Assembly: GCA_002254825.2 (NCBI GenBank)
Contig: NJEL02000007.1
Span: 1 to 13,202 of the forward strand
DNA length: 13,202 bases
Direction: 5' to 3'
From: Methanosarcinales archaeon ex4572_44
GTDB lineage: Archaea; Halobacteriota; Methanosarcinia; Methanosarcinales; EX4572-44
Part shown: positions 6,728-13,202 of the stretch, one piece after another
Layout: every line of letters begins with the position of its first letter
Position numbering within the stretch: position 1 is the stretch's first letter
Program-made: the position numbers and the translations under genes
The notes under the pieces: generated by a model
The model's input: only the letters and a program-made list of their open reading frames with translations
The model's database searches: none
Told to the model about the DNA's origin: nothing

Positions 6728-7258
6728 TCACACCTGCATCCTTTCAAGCAACATCTTCACCTTTTCTCGTAGGGCATCATCCACCCGCACGAGCACACCC
6801 CCGATGCCTGGCTGGCCATACATGACGATCGAAGTTGCGGGCGAGAGCAGTACTGCTGGGAGCACTGCGAGATCTTCTTCACCATCCACCACTATCACTG
6901 CTGGCTTCTTCTCCAAAAGAGCGTTTTTCAAGGCGTTAATCAGTTCTTCTGTTATGGTTGCTGGTGGATTTTGTACAGACGCCACGCGGTGGTCTTCTTG
7001 AAAGTCTATGGGTGGTATGCTCCTGGTTCTCTCTGTTTTTCCATCGATTACTGCAAGGTTGATCGTTACGCCAGTATCAAGCAAGTTTCTGGTTATGACA
7101 TCCCCAACCGTTATGATCTTCTCTGCAGGTTTTATGAGTTCTCGGTGTATCTCTTCCCTTATCGTGTTTTGTGGATAGAGCTTTCCAAGTGGCTTCTTTA
7201 GTTCGCTCCGCAGGTTGTGCGGTAGGCGATAGGCTATGACGGGTTGCGTCTCTCTCAT
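6728..7258 (-). CDS. GTP-dependent dephospho-CoA kinase (DUF359 family)
   Basis: The 176-aa protein matches the archaeal GTP-dependent dephospho-CoA kinase family (DUF359, characterised in Thermococcus kodakarensis), which carries out the last step of coenzyme A synthesis and is unrelated to bacterial CoaE. Conserved blocks visible are VGDVIT (51-56), IDGKTER (71-77), NPPATIT (97-103), GEEDL (126-130) followed by AVLPA, and YGQPGIG (147-153). The usual glutamate in the last block (GQPGEG in members I recall) is isoleucine here. The ATG at 7258 overlaps the Spt4 stop as ATGA, so translation is likely coupled. This placement after Spt4 is a common archaeal arrangement and supports the call. It is the last gene of the aIF2-gamma operon here; S24e and S27ae, which often follow, are absent. 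Confidence 0.92.
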   Translation of the reverse strand: MRETQPVIAYRLPHNLRSELKKPLGKLYPQNTIREEIHRELIKPAEKIITVGDVITRNLLDTGVTINLAVIDGKTERTRSIPPIDFQEDHRVASVQNPPATITEELINALKNALLEKKPAVIVVDGEEDLAVLPAVLLSPATSIVMYGQPGIGGVLVRVDDALREKVKMLLERMQV

Positions 7259-7440
7259 CGCACCTTCAACGCATACTTGCCTGCCAGTTTCAGTCCCATC
7301 GTTCGAGCGATCTGCGAATGTTTCGGGTCGATTATAATCACATACCCGCTCCAGTCAGTGCTGAAGCTTGTTGAGCCGCAGATGGCACAACTCTGTCCGC
7401 TCACAACACGATGGCATACTCTGCAGACCTTCTCGACCAT
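7255..7440 (-). CDS. spt4: transcription elongation factor Spt4 (RpoE'')
   Basis: The 61-aa zinc protein pairs with Spt5/NusG to form the clamp that keeps RNA polymerase processive. Four cysteines in Cys6-x2-Cys9 and Cys18-x2-Cys21 form the zinc site, followed by the family's strand-rich GYVIIIDPKHSQIA segment, and the tail ends in GKYALKVR. Met at 7440 is chosen because it starts directly before the zinc site, as in other archaeal Spt4 proteins, and lies 2 nt after the Rpo7 stop; a longer reading would overlap Rpo7. Its stop overlaps the start of the dephospho-CoA kinase by ATGA. The Rpo7-Spt4 order is conserved widely in archaea. Confidence 0.95.
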   Translation of the reverse strand: MVEKVCRVCHRVVSGQSCAICGSTSFSTDWSGYVIIIDPKHSQIARTMGLKLAGKYALKVR

Positions 7441-7442
7441 AC

Positions 7443-8018
7443 TTACGCTGCCTCTGTTATCTTCTTCTCTTTTGCTTTCCGCTCTTCCTCTATCCACTCA
7501 AGTTTTCCAAGCGCAGGTTGTCGCATGGTTAGCCCGATCTTGCTATCTCTCGGCTCTCGTTCATTCAAGCTCACAGCAACGATTCGAGCGCGAAGCCTAT
7601 CACCCACGTTTATGGAGCGTCCACTCTCTTTTGTCACCAATCTGGAATTCTTCCCATCATAAGAGATATATTCATCAGTTATCTGGCTTATATGCAGGAG
7701 ACCATCCATAGGGCCTATCCCGACGAAGGCTCCAAACTCCACAACCTCGACCACTGAACCCTCAATGACCTCCTGCATCGTTGGCGTGAAGACCACTGCA
7801 TTGAACGTTGTGTCATAGTACACAGCCCCATCACCAGCGAGTATGTGGCCCTCGCCAACCCCGACCACATCGAGGACTGCGACGATGGCTCCAAGTTTCT
7901 TGCTTATCCTGCCTTCGAGTTTCTCACGAAGTGCGAGCTTCACCGAGTCTTTTACAGGCTCGCCCAACTTTTCAGGGTCTATTCGCACAGTGTCGGCAAG
8001 TCTCATCCTGTTGTACAT
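7443..8018 (-). CDS. rpo7: DNA-directed RNA polymerase subunit Rpo7 (RpoE')
   Basis: The 191-aa protein is the archaeal counterpart of eukaryotic Rpb7. With Rpo4 it forms the RNA polymerase stalk, which helps open the promoter and binds the emerging RNA. It has an N-terminal RNP-like domain (about 1-78), with GEGHILAGDGAVYYDTTF at its end, then an S1 RNA-binding domain (about 80-165) with GSVVEVVEFGAFVGIGPMDG and LLHISQI. The charged tail (EEERKAKEKKITEAA) is typical of a flexible end. ATG at 8018 gives the MYNRMRLADTVRI start expected for the family. It follows the PIN gene by 22 nt and precedes Spt4 by 2 nt. The partner Rpo4 is not in this window. Confidence 0.96.
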   Translation of the reverse strand: MYNRMRLADTVRIDPEKLGEPVKDSVKLALREKLEGRISKKLGAIVAVLDVVGVGEGHILAGDGAVYYDTTFNAVVFTPTMQEVIEGSVVEVVEFGAFVGIGPMDGLLHISQITDEYISYDGKNSRLVTKESGRSINVGDRLRARIVAVSLNEREPRDSKIGLTMRQPALGKLEWIEEERKAKEKKITEAA

Positions 8019-8040
8019 CTATCACACATCCAAAACAGTA

Positions 8041-8415
8041 TTAAACACTCAATCTACGCCTGCTTCTCAGGTATACCACAGTAACACCACTCCCAGATAA
8101 CCTTTTCCTCAACATCGCATCATTCGTGCAGACAGAAAACCCCTCGTGAACCGCAAGCCTCAAGATCTCATCATCCGCAGAACCACCACCACTATTAACA
8201 CCACCTACCACCCTGCACCGCTCTGCAAGTGATAAACCCACCCTTGCAGCAATCCTGTCATTCCCCTTCGCACTATCCGCGAGTGACAAAAGTTCCGCGA
8301 CCACCACTCTTGGAACGAGACACTCATCGTATCCAAGAGAAGCCAGCTCCTCGAATATGTCCACGCCAAACTGGTGAGGCACCATAAGAACATTGGTATC
8401 GATAATAACCTTCAT
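8041..8415 (-). CDS. PIN-domain protein of the aIF2-gamma/Rpo7 operon
   Basis: The 124-aa single-domain PIN protein is a predicted metal-dependent ribonuclease. The acidic residues expected for the active site are present: Asp6 in IIDTNVL, Glu41 in VVAEL, Asp82 in ADDEIL and Asp99 in CTNDAML. There is no antitoxin-like gene next to it, and it sits between aIF2-gamma and Rpo7 as it does in many archaea. It is therefore more likely an Fcf1/Utp24-like housekeeping PIN protein linked to RNA processing than a VapC toxin. The ATG follows the aIF2-gamma TAG stop with no gap (TAGATG), so it is translated by re-initiation or from a GGAG inside the previous gene. The exact RNA target is unknown. Confidence 0.88.
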   Translation of the reverse strand: MKVIIDTNVLMVPHQFGVDIFEELASLGYDECLVPRVVVAELLSLADSAKGNDRIAARVGLSLAERCRVVGGVNSGGGSADDEILRLAVHEGFSVCTNDAMLRKRLSGSGVTVVYLRSRRRLSV

Positions 8416-9654
8416 CTAAGTTTCATCATACTCCGTTATAATCCCAGAACCGATCAGCCTCCAACGTGCACCGACCCGCCTGCTTATGGCAACACGGGTG
8501 CCATTAGAAGCACAGACTGGACGCTTGAGCGTAACCTCAGCAATATTCTCCTTTGTTCTCACCACCACACCCACCGTGGTCGCAGTCCCAATGTTCAACA
8601 TGAGTGGTTCATTAGATCGCAGATCTTCAACATCAATACTCTCACTCATACCCACCACCTGTGTTAAGAGACGCGTCTCCACCGTAAATCTATCTATAGT
8701 CGGCGATATATGATCTGGATGCCCAGCAACCTGACCCACCAGACTATCACTCTTTGTGATAGACGGATCAAGCCTCGTGCCAGCGCCGATCAAACCACCA
8801 GGTGCAGCCTCATCCACATTCTCGCCACCAGCAAGGAGTTGTGTGATAACAGTACGTATCGGAGACCACCGAACAGAACCGCCAACCTCAACCCGAAGGC
8901 CCGGACGTATCTCTATCTCATCACCCAAGTGAAGCTTTCCACGACTCAGCGTACCACCGATCACACCACCAACAATATTCTCAATGGGAGTTCCTGGCCT
9001 GTTGACATCAAAAGAACGTGCAATCAACATCAAAGGAGGTGCATCCAGATCCCGTTCAGGAGTTGGAATTCTCTCTTCAATAGCCTGAATCAACAGATCA
9101 AGATTTGCATTATGCTGAGCAGAGATAGGAATTATAGGAGCACCCTCAGCAACAGTACCCTTAACAAACTCCTTTATCTCTTCATAATTCCTGACAACAT
9201 CCTCCCGAGAGACGATATCGATCTTATTCTGAACAACCACAACATTCTCAATCCCAACGATGTCCAGCGCCATAAGGTGCTCCTTTGTCTGTGGTTGTGG
9301 ACACGGCTCATTAGCTGCAATCACAAGCACTGCTCCGTCCATGATCGCAGCACCAGAGAGCATCGTAGCCATAAGGGTCTCATGACCAGGGGAGTCGACA
9401 AAAGAGACAGTCCTTAGATACTCTGTAGACGAACCATCAATTTCACAAGTCTCCTTCACAGTGTAACACCCCGGCGCATCACAACTCGCACACCTCCGAA
9501 ACGTCACATCAGCATACCCAAGCCGAATAGATATACCACGCTTCAACTCCTCACTGTGCCGATCAGTCCAAACACCTGCAAGAGCTTTAACGAGAGTGGT
9601 CTTCCCATGATCAACATGCCCAACAATACCAATATTAATATCAGGTCGACTCAT
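8416..9654 (-). CDS. eif2g: translation initiation factor aIF2 subunit gamma
   Basis: The 412-aa GTPase is the core of the heterotrimer that brings Met-tRNAi to the small ribosomal subunit. The G domain has GHVDHGKT (12-19), RGISIRLGYAD (39-49), a zinc knuckle of four cysteines (Cys55, Cys58, Cys63, Cys70), DSPGHE (87-92), PQPQTKEH (119-126) and NKID (143-146). Domains II and III follow with the usual family segments, ending in GSGIITEYDET. ATG at 9654 is preferred over in-frame upstream codons because the protein begins at the family start (MSRPDINIGIVGHVD) and a GGAGG ribosome-binding site (9659-9663) lies 4 nt upstream. It is the first gene of the operon with PIN, Rpo7, Spt4 and dephospho-CoA kinase. 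The alpha and beta subunits are not in the window. Confidence 0.98.
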   Translation of the reverse strand: MSRPDINIGIVGHVDHGKTTLVKALAGVWTDRHSEELKRGISIRLGYADVTFRRCASCDAPGCYTVKETCEIDGSSTEYLRTVSFVDSPGHETLMATMLSGAAIMDGAVLVIAANEPCPQPQTKEHLMALDIVGIENVVVVQNKIDIVSREDVVRNYEEIKEFVKGTVAEGAPIIPISAQHNANLDLLIQAIEERIPTPERDLDAPPLMLIARSFDVNRPGTPIENIVGGVIGGTLSRGKLHLGDEIEIRPGLRVEVGGSVRWSPIRTVITQLLAGGENVDEAAPGGLIGAGTRLDPSITKSDSLVGQVAGHPDHISPTIDRFTVETRLLTQVVGMSESIDVEDLRSNEPLMLNIGTATTVGVVVRTKENIAEVTLKRPVCASNGTRVAISRRVGARWRLIGSGIITEYDET

Positions 9655-9711
9655 AAATCCTCCAAAATAACGAAAGTAAATGTGATACAAGGGCACTATA
9701 CTAACAGCCTT

Positions 9712-9726
9712 CATATATATTATATT
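9712..9726 (-). promoter_or_regulatory. TATA region of the aIF2-gamma operon
   Basis: An alternating A/T stretch (minus strand AATATAATATATATG) sits about 60-70 nt upstream of the aIF2-gamma ATG. It predicts transcription start near 9690 and a leader of about 36 nt that includes the GGAGG ribosome-binding site. It lies between aIF2-gamma and the stop of the IorA-like gene (9777), so the operon can be transcribed on its own. Confidence 0.5.
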
Positions 9727-9776
9727 CGATGCTATCACACCAGAATATATTTCGTTTTTCGGCGACTTATCCATTG

Positions 9777-11279
9777 TTAAATTTTTATTTTTTGGAATTT
9801 TTCACCTTTGGGGCATGTCCCCTCAATAAAAACAACACTGACTCCTTTTTCTCCGAGTTTTTCGTTTATGATTCTTGTGTATGCTTTTTGGTCTGTGTTC
9901 TCTGCTTCTACGAGTGTTACGTTTTTCACCATGCTTGAGATAACACGTCTCAGGTCGACGGTGGGCTGGCCTCCTGTCATGGCTGCGACGTGGTTCTGGA
10001 TTACGAATACCAGCACGTCCTCGTTGTTTTCGAGTGCGTCGATTATTGCTTGCAACCCTGAGTGTGCAAGTCCAAAGTCTCCGATCACTGCAATCCCTTT
10101 TCCGTTGAATCCGATTGCTATGCCGATGGCAGATCCGAGTGAGACTGCTACGTCGACAGTCCCGTGTGGTGCCATCAGGATAGAACAACCGACATCACCT
10201 GCTACTGGCAGATCAAAAGCATCCAGTGCTTCATAAAAAGGTGTGAAAGGACACCTCTTGCAGGGATGGATTTTATACCCTCTCTCGTCGATCCTCTCTG
10301 GTCGAGTGGTGAGAGGGGTGGCTTTGACCTGATCCTCGTTTATCTTCTCAAGTGCATGGGTGATATGCTCAACTTCTATCCGTCCGTGTGGAAGGTGTCC
10401 TGTCCGTTTTCCAAGCACTCCACTGATAGAGTCTTCTATGAACGGCTCTGTCTCTTCCACAACAAGCACCCGTTCGTGTCGGTCTATGAATTCCTCTAAG
10501 AGTCTTGTTGGTAGTGGATGCACCACACCAAGAGCAAGGTGCGATGCGCCGTCATTCTTGGCAAGCTCGTTGACAAGATTGGATGGGTATCCTGAAGAGA
10601 TCACACCAACCCGGGTATTCAGTATCTCCACGCAGTTCATCGATGTTTTCTCTGAATACTCTCTCATCAGCCTGTATGCAGTATTATGGAACAAGTGGTG
10701 TTTACCTGCAAAGGTGTAAAGCCACGTCTCACGATCAAACACCTGACTTTTTCGCTTTTCCATCATTTTTCTTTCGATCCTCTCATCCATTCTCTCATCC
10801 ATTTGAACGAGTCTGGCAGTTAATCGCACAATCACTGGCGTACGAACCTTTTCTGAGAGATCATATCCTTCTACGATAGCATCATAAATTTGTTGTGGTG
10901 TGGAGGGATCAAATACGGGGACCTCTGCCAATAGGCCATAGTAGCGTGAATCCTGCTCATTCTGCGATTTTTTAGCACCTGGATCATCACCAGCAAGTAT
11001 AACGATCCCAGATCCAACGGTATGAGTAGCAGATGTTATAAGTGGGTCGGCGAGGATGTTCATACCAACATGTTTAGTTACCACAAGACCCCGCTTCCCT
11101 GCAGAAGACGCACCGATACACGATTCAAAAGCGACCTTCTCATTCACACACCACCTCACACATATCCTACTGTGAAACAGATCCTCCATGATCTCGGTGA
11201 TCGGATAGCCAGGAACTCCAGTGACACGCCCCACGCGACTATCACTAACCGCCCACCTGATCGCATCTCTCCCACCCAT
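9777..11279 (-). CDS. IorA-like thiamine-diphosphate enzyme lacking the ferredoxin domain (2-oxoacid:ferredoxin oxidoreductase superfamily)
   Basis: The 500-aa protein follows the layout of indolepyruvate:ferredoxin oxidoreductase alpha (IorA): an N-terminal pyrimidine-binding domain (GVPGYPITEIMED near 21-33, then VNEKVAFE), a middle domain, then CKRCPFTPFYEAL (340-352), GDVGC (361-365) and the ThDP/Mg motif GDF(400-402)...N429, with AMTGGQPT just after. IorA oxidises aryl pyruvates to acyl-CoA and passes electrons through two [4Fe-4S] clusters in a C-terminal ferredoxin domain. That domain is absent: the protein stops at GTCPKGEKFQKIKI, where it would begin. No beta subunit (IorB) is nearby. 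ATG at 11279 is preferred; an in-frame TTG at 11288 is possible. A TATA box (11315-11323) predicts transcription start near 11292, hence a very short leader. The superfamily is clear; substrate and electron acceptor are unknown. Confidence 0.85.
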   Translation of the reverse strand: MGGRDAIRWAVSDSRVGRVTGVPGYPITEIMEDLFHSRICVRWCVNEKVAFESCIGASSAGKRGLVVTKHVGMNILADPLITSATHTVGSGIVILAGDDPGAKKSQNEQDSRYYGLLAEVPVFDPSTPQQIYDAIVEGYDLSEKVRTPVIVRLTARLVQMDERMDERIERKMMEKRKSQVFDRETWLYTFAGKHHLFHNTAYRLMREYSEKTSMNCVEILNTRVGVISSGYPSNLVNELAKNDGASHLALGVVHPLPTRLLEEFIDRHERVLVVEETEPFIEDSISGVLGKRTGHLPHGRIEVEHITHALEKINEDQVKATPLTTRPERIDERGYKIHPCKRCPFTPFYEALDAFDLPVAGDVGCSILMAPHGTVDVAVSLGSAIGIAIGFNGKGIAVIGDFGLAHSGLQAIIDALENNEDVLVFVIQNHVAAMTGGQPTVDLRRVISSMVKNVTLVEAENTDQKAYTRIINEKLGEKGVSVVFIEGTCPKGEKFQKIKI

Positions 11280-11498
11280 AATCGTCAAACCAATTCCATT
11301 AAAGGTAATATGGATATATATTTATTACTGTAAAACCAGTGTCTTTAAGGGTTTAGATAGTTTTTTCTTTTTGGACTGTTTTAAAGGGGTTTTTGGTTGG
11401 ACAGTTCATTTCGCCCAACTCCGCGACACAACAACACGAAGACACTCTCTTTAGAGATACATTAATATTGTCTCGGTCTGTAGTCAGGTACGATTCCT
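11280..11498. other. 219-bp divergent intergenic region
   Basis: It separates the IorA-like gene (-) from the radical SAM gene (+). Besides the minus-strand TATA box there is a T-rich stretch at 11360-11395 and a short stem (GTTGG 11396-11400 with CCAAC 11415-11419). An ATTAATA (11461-11467), about 32-38 nt before the radical SAM ATG, may be that gene's TATA box. I find no ORF with coding character, no tRNA and no repeat array. Confidence 0.4.
11315..11323 (-). promoter_or_regulatory. TATA box of the IorA-like gene
   Basis: The minus-strand AAATATATA lies 36-44 nt upstream of the ATG at 11279. RNA would start about 25-28 nt downstream of its centre, near 11292, leaving only about 13 nt before the ATG, with no good ribosome-binding site. 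This fits a near-leaderless transcript, or initiation at the TTG at 11288. Confidence 0.45.
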
Positions 11499-12524
11499 AT
11501 GTCGTTTCACCCATATCCAAAATCGATCCTCTTCGAGGTCACATATCGCTGTAATCTCAAATGCATCCACTGCTATGAACCCGAGAGTGGAGAGGAGATG
11601 TCAACCGATGAGGTTCTGGATCTGATCGACCAGGCGGCAGACCTCAGGGTTCCACACATCTCATTTGGTGGTGGAGAGCCACTTCTGCGAAAGGATATCT
11701 TCACACTGATCAAGTATGCTGGTGATCGGGGGATCGCTGTTGAACTTCTCTCGAATGGGACGCTGATCGATGAAGCTGTTGTCGAGAAGCTTGTGGACTG
11801 TGGTCTTCGCGCGGTATCAGTAAGCCTTGACTCTCCCAACGCAGAGGTGCATAATGCCATTCGTAGAAGTGATTGTTTTGACGCTGTGATAGATGCAATC
11901 AAGGCAATGGTTAGGCAGGGTATTCGGGTGGAGGTGAACAGTGCATTCACAAAGTTGAACCTTCGAGAGTTTCCAGGGGTTGTCAAGTTATCGAAGGAGC
12001 TTGGCGCATCGGTCGTTCGGGCTGTGCGGCTCGTATCGCTTGGACGAGCAGAAGAGAACGATGAGCTTGTGAGCCCGGAGAGTGAGGATTATCACTGGTT
12101 CTCAGACATGCTCTACGATGTCTCAAAGGAGTACAGTGATGATCACTTCATTGTCACAGGCGATGATGCCTTCCTGCCCTTCCTCTATATTCGTAATAAG
12201 AAGCAGCGGATGCCATGGTTGCCTGGCAAGTTCATGGGCTGCATCGCCGGGAGAGTCATCGTCTCAATCGACCCCATTGGCGATGTCTATCCCTGCGGAT
12301 ACCTAAAATACCCGAGGTTTCGTGCAGGAAACATCAGAGAAGAGACGCTTAAGGAGATCTGGACTCGTGAGGACTCCTTCAAAGAGCTTCGAAATCTCAC
12401 ACTTCCAACTGGCAAGTGCAGCGGTTGTGAACACCTCGAATTCTGTCGTGGTGGATGCAGGGGCGCAGCCTATATCAAAACAGGCAGTTTGACAGCGCCA
12501 GATCCCTACTGCTGGATACAATAA
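11499..12524 (+). CDS. radical SAM/SPASM domain protein
   Basis: The 341-aa protein has the radical SAM cluster motif Cys18-x3-Cys22-x2-Cys25 in RCNLKCIHC and the SAM-binding GGGEPL (57-62). Its C-terminus is a complete SPASM domain with seven cysteines: Cys248, then G261-x4-Cys266, Cys307-x2-Cys310-x5-Cys316-x3-Cys320, and Cys338. That predicts one SAM-cleaving and two auxiliary [4Fe-4S] clusters. Members of this architecture mature peptides (PqqE, anaerobic sulfatase activators) or modify tetrapyrroles (AhbC, AhbD, NirJ in heme synthesis). The sequence alone does not decide which. No short precursor-peptide gene and no heme genes are next to it. ATG at 11499 is the only good start; the ribosome-binding site is weak. 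It is followed after 32 nt by a lipid synthase on the same strand. Confidence 0.9.
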   Translation: MSFHPYPKSILFEVTYRCNLKCIHCYEPESGEEMSTDEVLDLIDQAADLRVPHISFGGGEPLLRKDIFTLIKYAGDRGIAVELLSNGTLIDEAVVEKLVDCGLRAVSVSLDSPNAEVHNAIRRSDCFDAVIDAIKAMVRQGIRVEVNSAFTKLNLREFPGVVKLSKELGASVVRAVRLVSLGRAEENDELVSPESEDYHWFSDMLYDVSKEYSDDHFIVTGDDAFLPFLYIRNKKQRMPWLPGKFMGCIAGRVIVSIDPIGDVYPCGYLKYPRFRAGNIREETLKEIWTREDSFKELRNLTLPTGKCSGCEHLEFCRGGCRGAAYIKTGSLTAPDPYCWIQ

Positions 12525-12556
12525 AACTGCAAATAGCAATTATACCCAGGTATGAT

Positions 12557-13138
12557 ATGTTTAACAATGGAAAAAACACCATCCGAAGAGGGGTACAACC
12601 GCTCGGAAAACTCCTGTCACAGACCAACCCGAACCTGATAACACTCACAGGACTCGTCCTTGCCATCACAGCAGGAATACTCCTCGCAGCAAAATACCTC
12701 GCCTTAGGCGGCATATTCATCCTGCTATCAGGATTCTTCGACGTACTCGACGGATCCGTTGCACGCGAAGCAAACCGAATCACAGCCTACGGCGGCTTCA
12801 TCGACTCGGTGAGCGACCGATACGCCGACGCTGCAATACTCATAGGCGCCATGTGCAGCGGACAGATAGCAATGCCCTACCCAGCATCCATACCGTGGTT
12901 CTGGGGCGCAGTGGCACTCATCGGCTCGTACATGGTCAGCTATACACGTGCAAAGGCAGAAGCAGCCGGCACGAGCGCGACAATAGGGATAGCAGAGCGC
13001 TCCGAGCGCCTGATAATAATAGCAGCAGGTGCCATAATAGGATACCTCAACATCGCAGTATTCGTAGTTGCAATCCTGACCCATATAACAACGATCCAGC
13101 GAATTTACCACGTAAAAACTACATTAAAGAGAAAATAA
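12557..13138 (+). CDS. CDP-alcohol phosphatidyltransferase, probable archaetidylinositol phosphate synthase
   Basis: The 193-aa integral membrane enzyme carries the full CDP-alcohol phosphotransferase signature: Asp62-x2-Asp65-Gly66-x2-Ala69-Arg70-x8-Gly79-x3-Asp83-x3-Asp87, on FDVLDGSVAR and GGFIDSVSD. Hydrophobic segments lie near residues 27-45, 47-61, 92-104, 114-129 and 152-175, as in this family. The SYTRAKAE segment (128-135) and the ERSERL segment (147-152) resemble archaeal archaetidylinositol phosphate synthases, which join inositol 1-phosphate to CDP-archaeol. Another head group (glycerol phosphate, serine) cannot be excluded. ATG at 12557 is chosen over an upstream in-frame start inside the radical SAM gene, because AGGT lies 5 nt before it and the N-terminus MFNNGKNTIRRGVQPLG is as expected. 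The 32-nt gap suggests co-transcription with the radical SAM gene. Confidence 0.9.
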   Translation: MFNNGKNTIRRGVQPLGKLLSQTNPNLITLTGLVLAITAGILLAAKYLALGGIFILLSGFFDVLDGSVAREANRITAYGGFIDSVSDRYADAAILIGAMCSGQIAMPYPASIPWFWGAVALIGSYMVSYTRAKAEAAGTSATIGIAERSERLIIIAAGAIIGYLNIAVFVVAILTHITTIQRIYHVKTTLKRK

Positions 13139-13202
13139 TCTTTATGAAGTGTCCGTTTGGATAGCTTCTCCGTTGGCTGAACATGTGGAGACCGTAGGTT
13201 TT

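Noticed and set aside
8710..9417. 235-aa open frame on the + strand
   Set aside because: It lies wholly antisense to aIF2-gamma, whose motifs are unambiguous; its composition has no protein-like pattern.
9655..9774. N-terminal extension of aIF2-gamma starting at 9774
   Set aside because: The extension overlaps the TATA region and ribosome-binding site, and the family start is MSRPD at 9654.
12728..13111. Cysteine- and tyrosine-rich 127-aa open frame on the minus strand
   Set aside because: It is antisense to the CDP-alcohol transferase; the Cys/Tyr bias comes from reading the alanine- and isoleucine-rich codons backwards.
13139..13202. Terminal 64 bases with short stems such as TCTCC/GGAGA
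   Set aside because: Arms are only 5 bp with a long loop, no RNA family is recognisable, and the window ends here.

Overview
The window looks like a chromosomal piece of a euryarchaeon, most likely from a methanogen or methanotroph-related (Methanomicrobia-like) lineage. The evidence is archaea-specific gene content: CDP-archaeol synthase, archaeal EF-2 with the diphthamide loop, aIF2-gamma, Rpo7, Spt4, GTP-dependent dephospho-CoA kinase and an archaetidylinositol-phosphate-synthase-like enzyme. A DUF98/chorismate-lyase-family protein fits methanopterin biosynthesis. I see no tRNA, rRNA, CRISPR array, insertion sequence or phage gene, and almost all sequence is coding.

Layout: (1) 81-608 (+) carS. 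(2) 654-2302 (-): a sugar-nucleotide epimerase (SDR), then a 53-aa zinc ribbon and a 150-aa protein of unknown function. (3) 2414-3268 (+): a DUF5611-like protein followed by the DUF98 protein. (4) 3337-6583 (-): the S12-S7-EF-2 'str' operon, ending in a hairpin plus T-tract terminator that starts on the EF-2 stop codon. (5) 6728-9654 (-): the compact operon aIF2-gamma, PIN protein, Rpo7, Spt4, dephospho-CoA kinase, with genes abutting or overlapping. (6) 9777-11279 (-): an IorA-like thiamine-diphosphate enzyme without its usual ferredoxin domain. Divergent from it across 219 bp are (7) 11499-13136 (+) a radical SAM/SPASM protein and the archaetidylinositol phosphate synthase candidate.

Regions 4 and 5 are translation and transcription housekeeping. 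Two conserved archaeal gene blocks lie head to tail here. The genes that often follow each block elsewhere (EF-1-alpha and S10 after EF-2; S24e, S27ae and Kae1 after the kinase) are absent from the window. The two lipid genes (carS and the CDP-alcohol transferase) sit at opposite ends and both belong to ether-lipid synthesis.

Nothing here amounts to a clearly new biological system. The best leads are the ferredoxin-less IorA homologue with no beta subunit nearby, the orphan radical SAM/SPASM gene facing it, the zinc-ribbon/unknown pair, the palindrome in the S12 promoter, and amino/keto skew blocks that do not follow gene direction.
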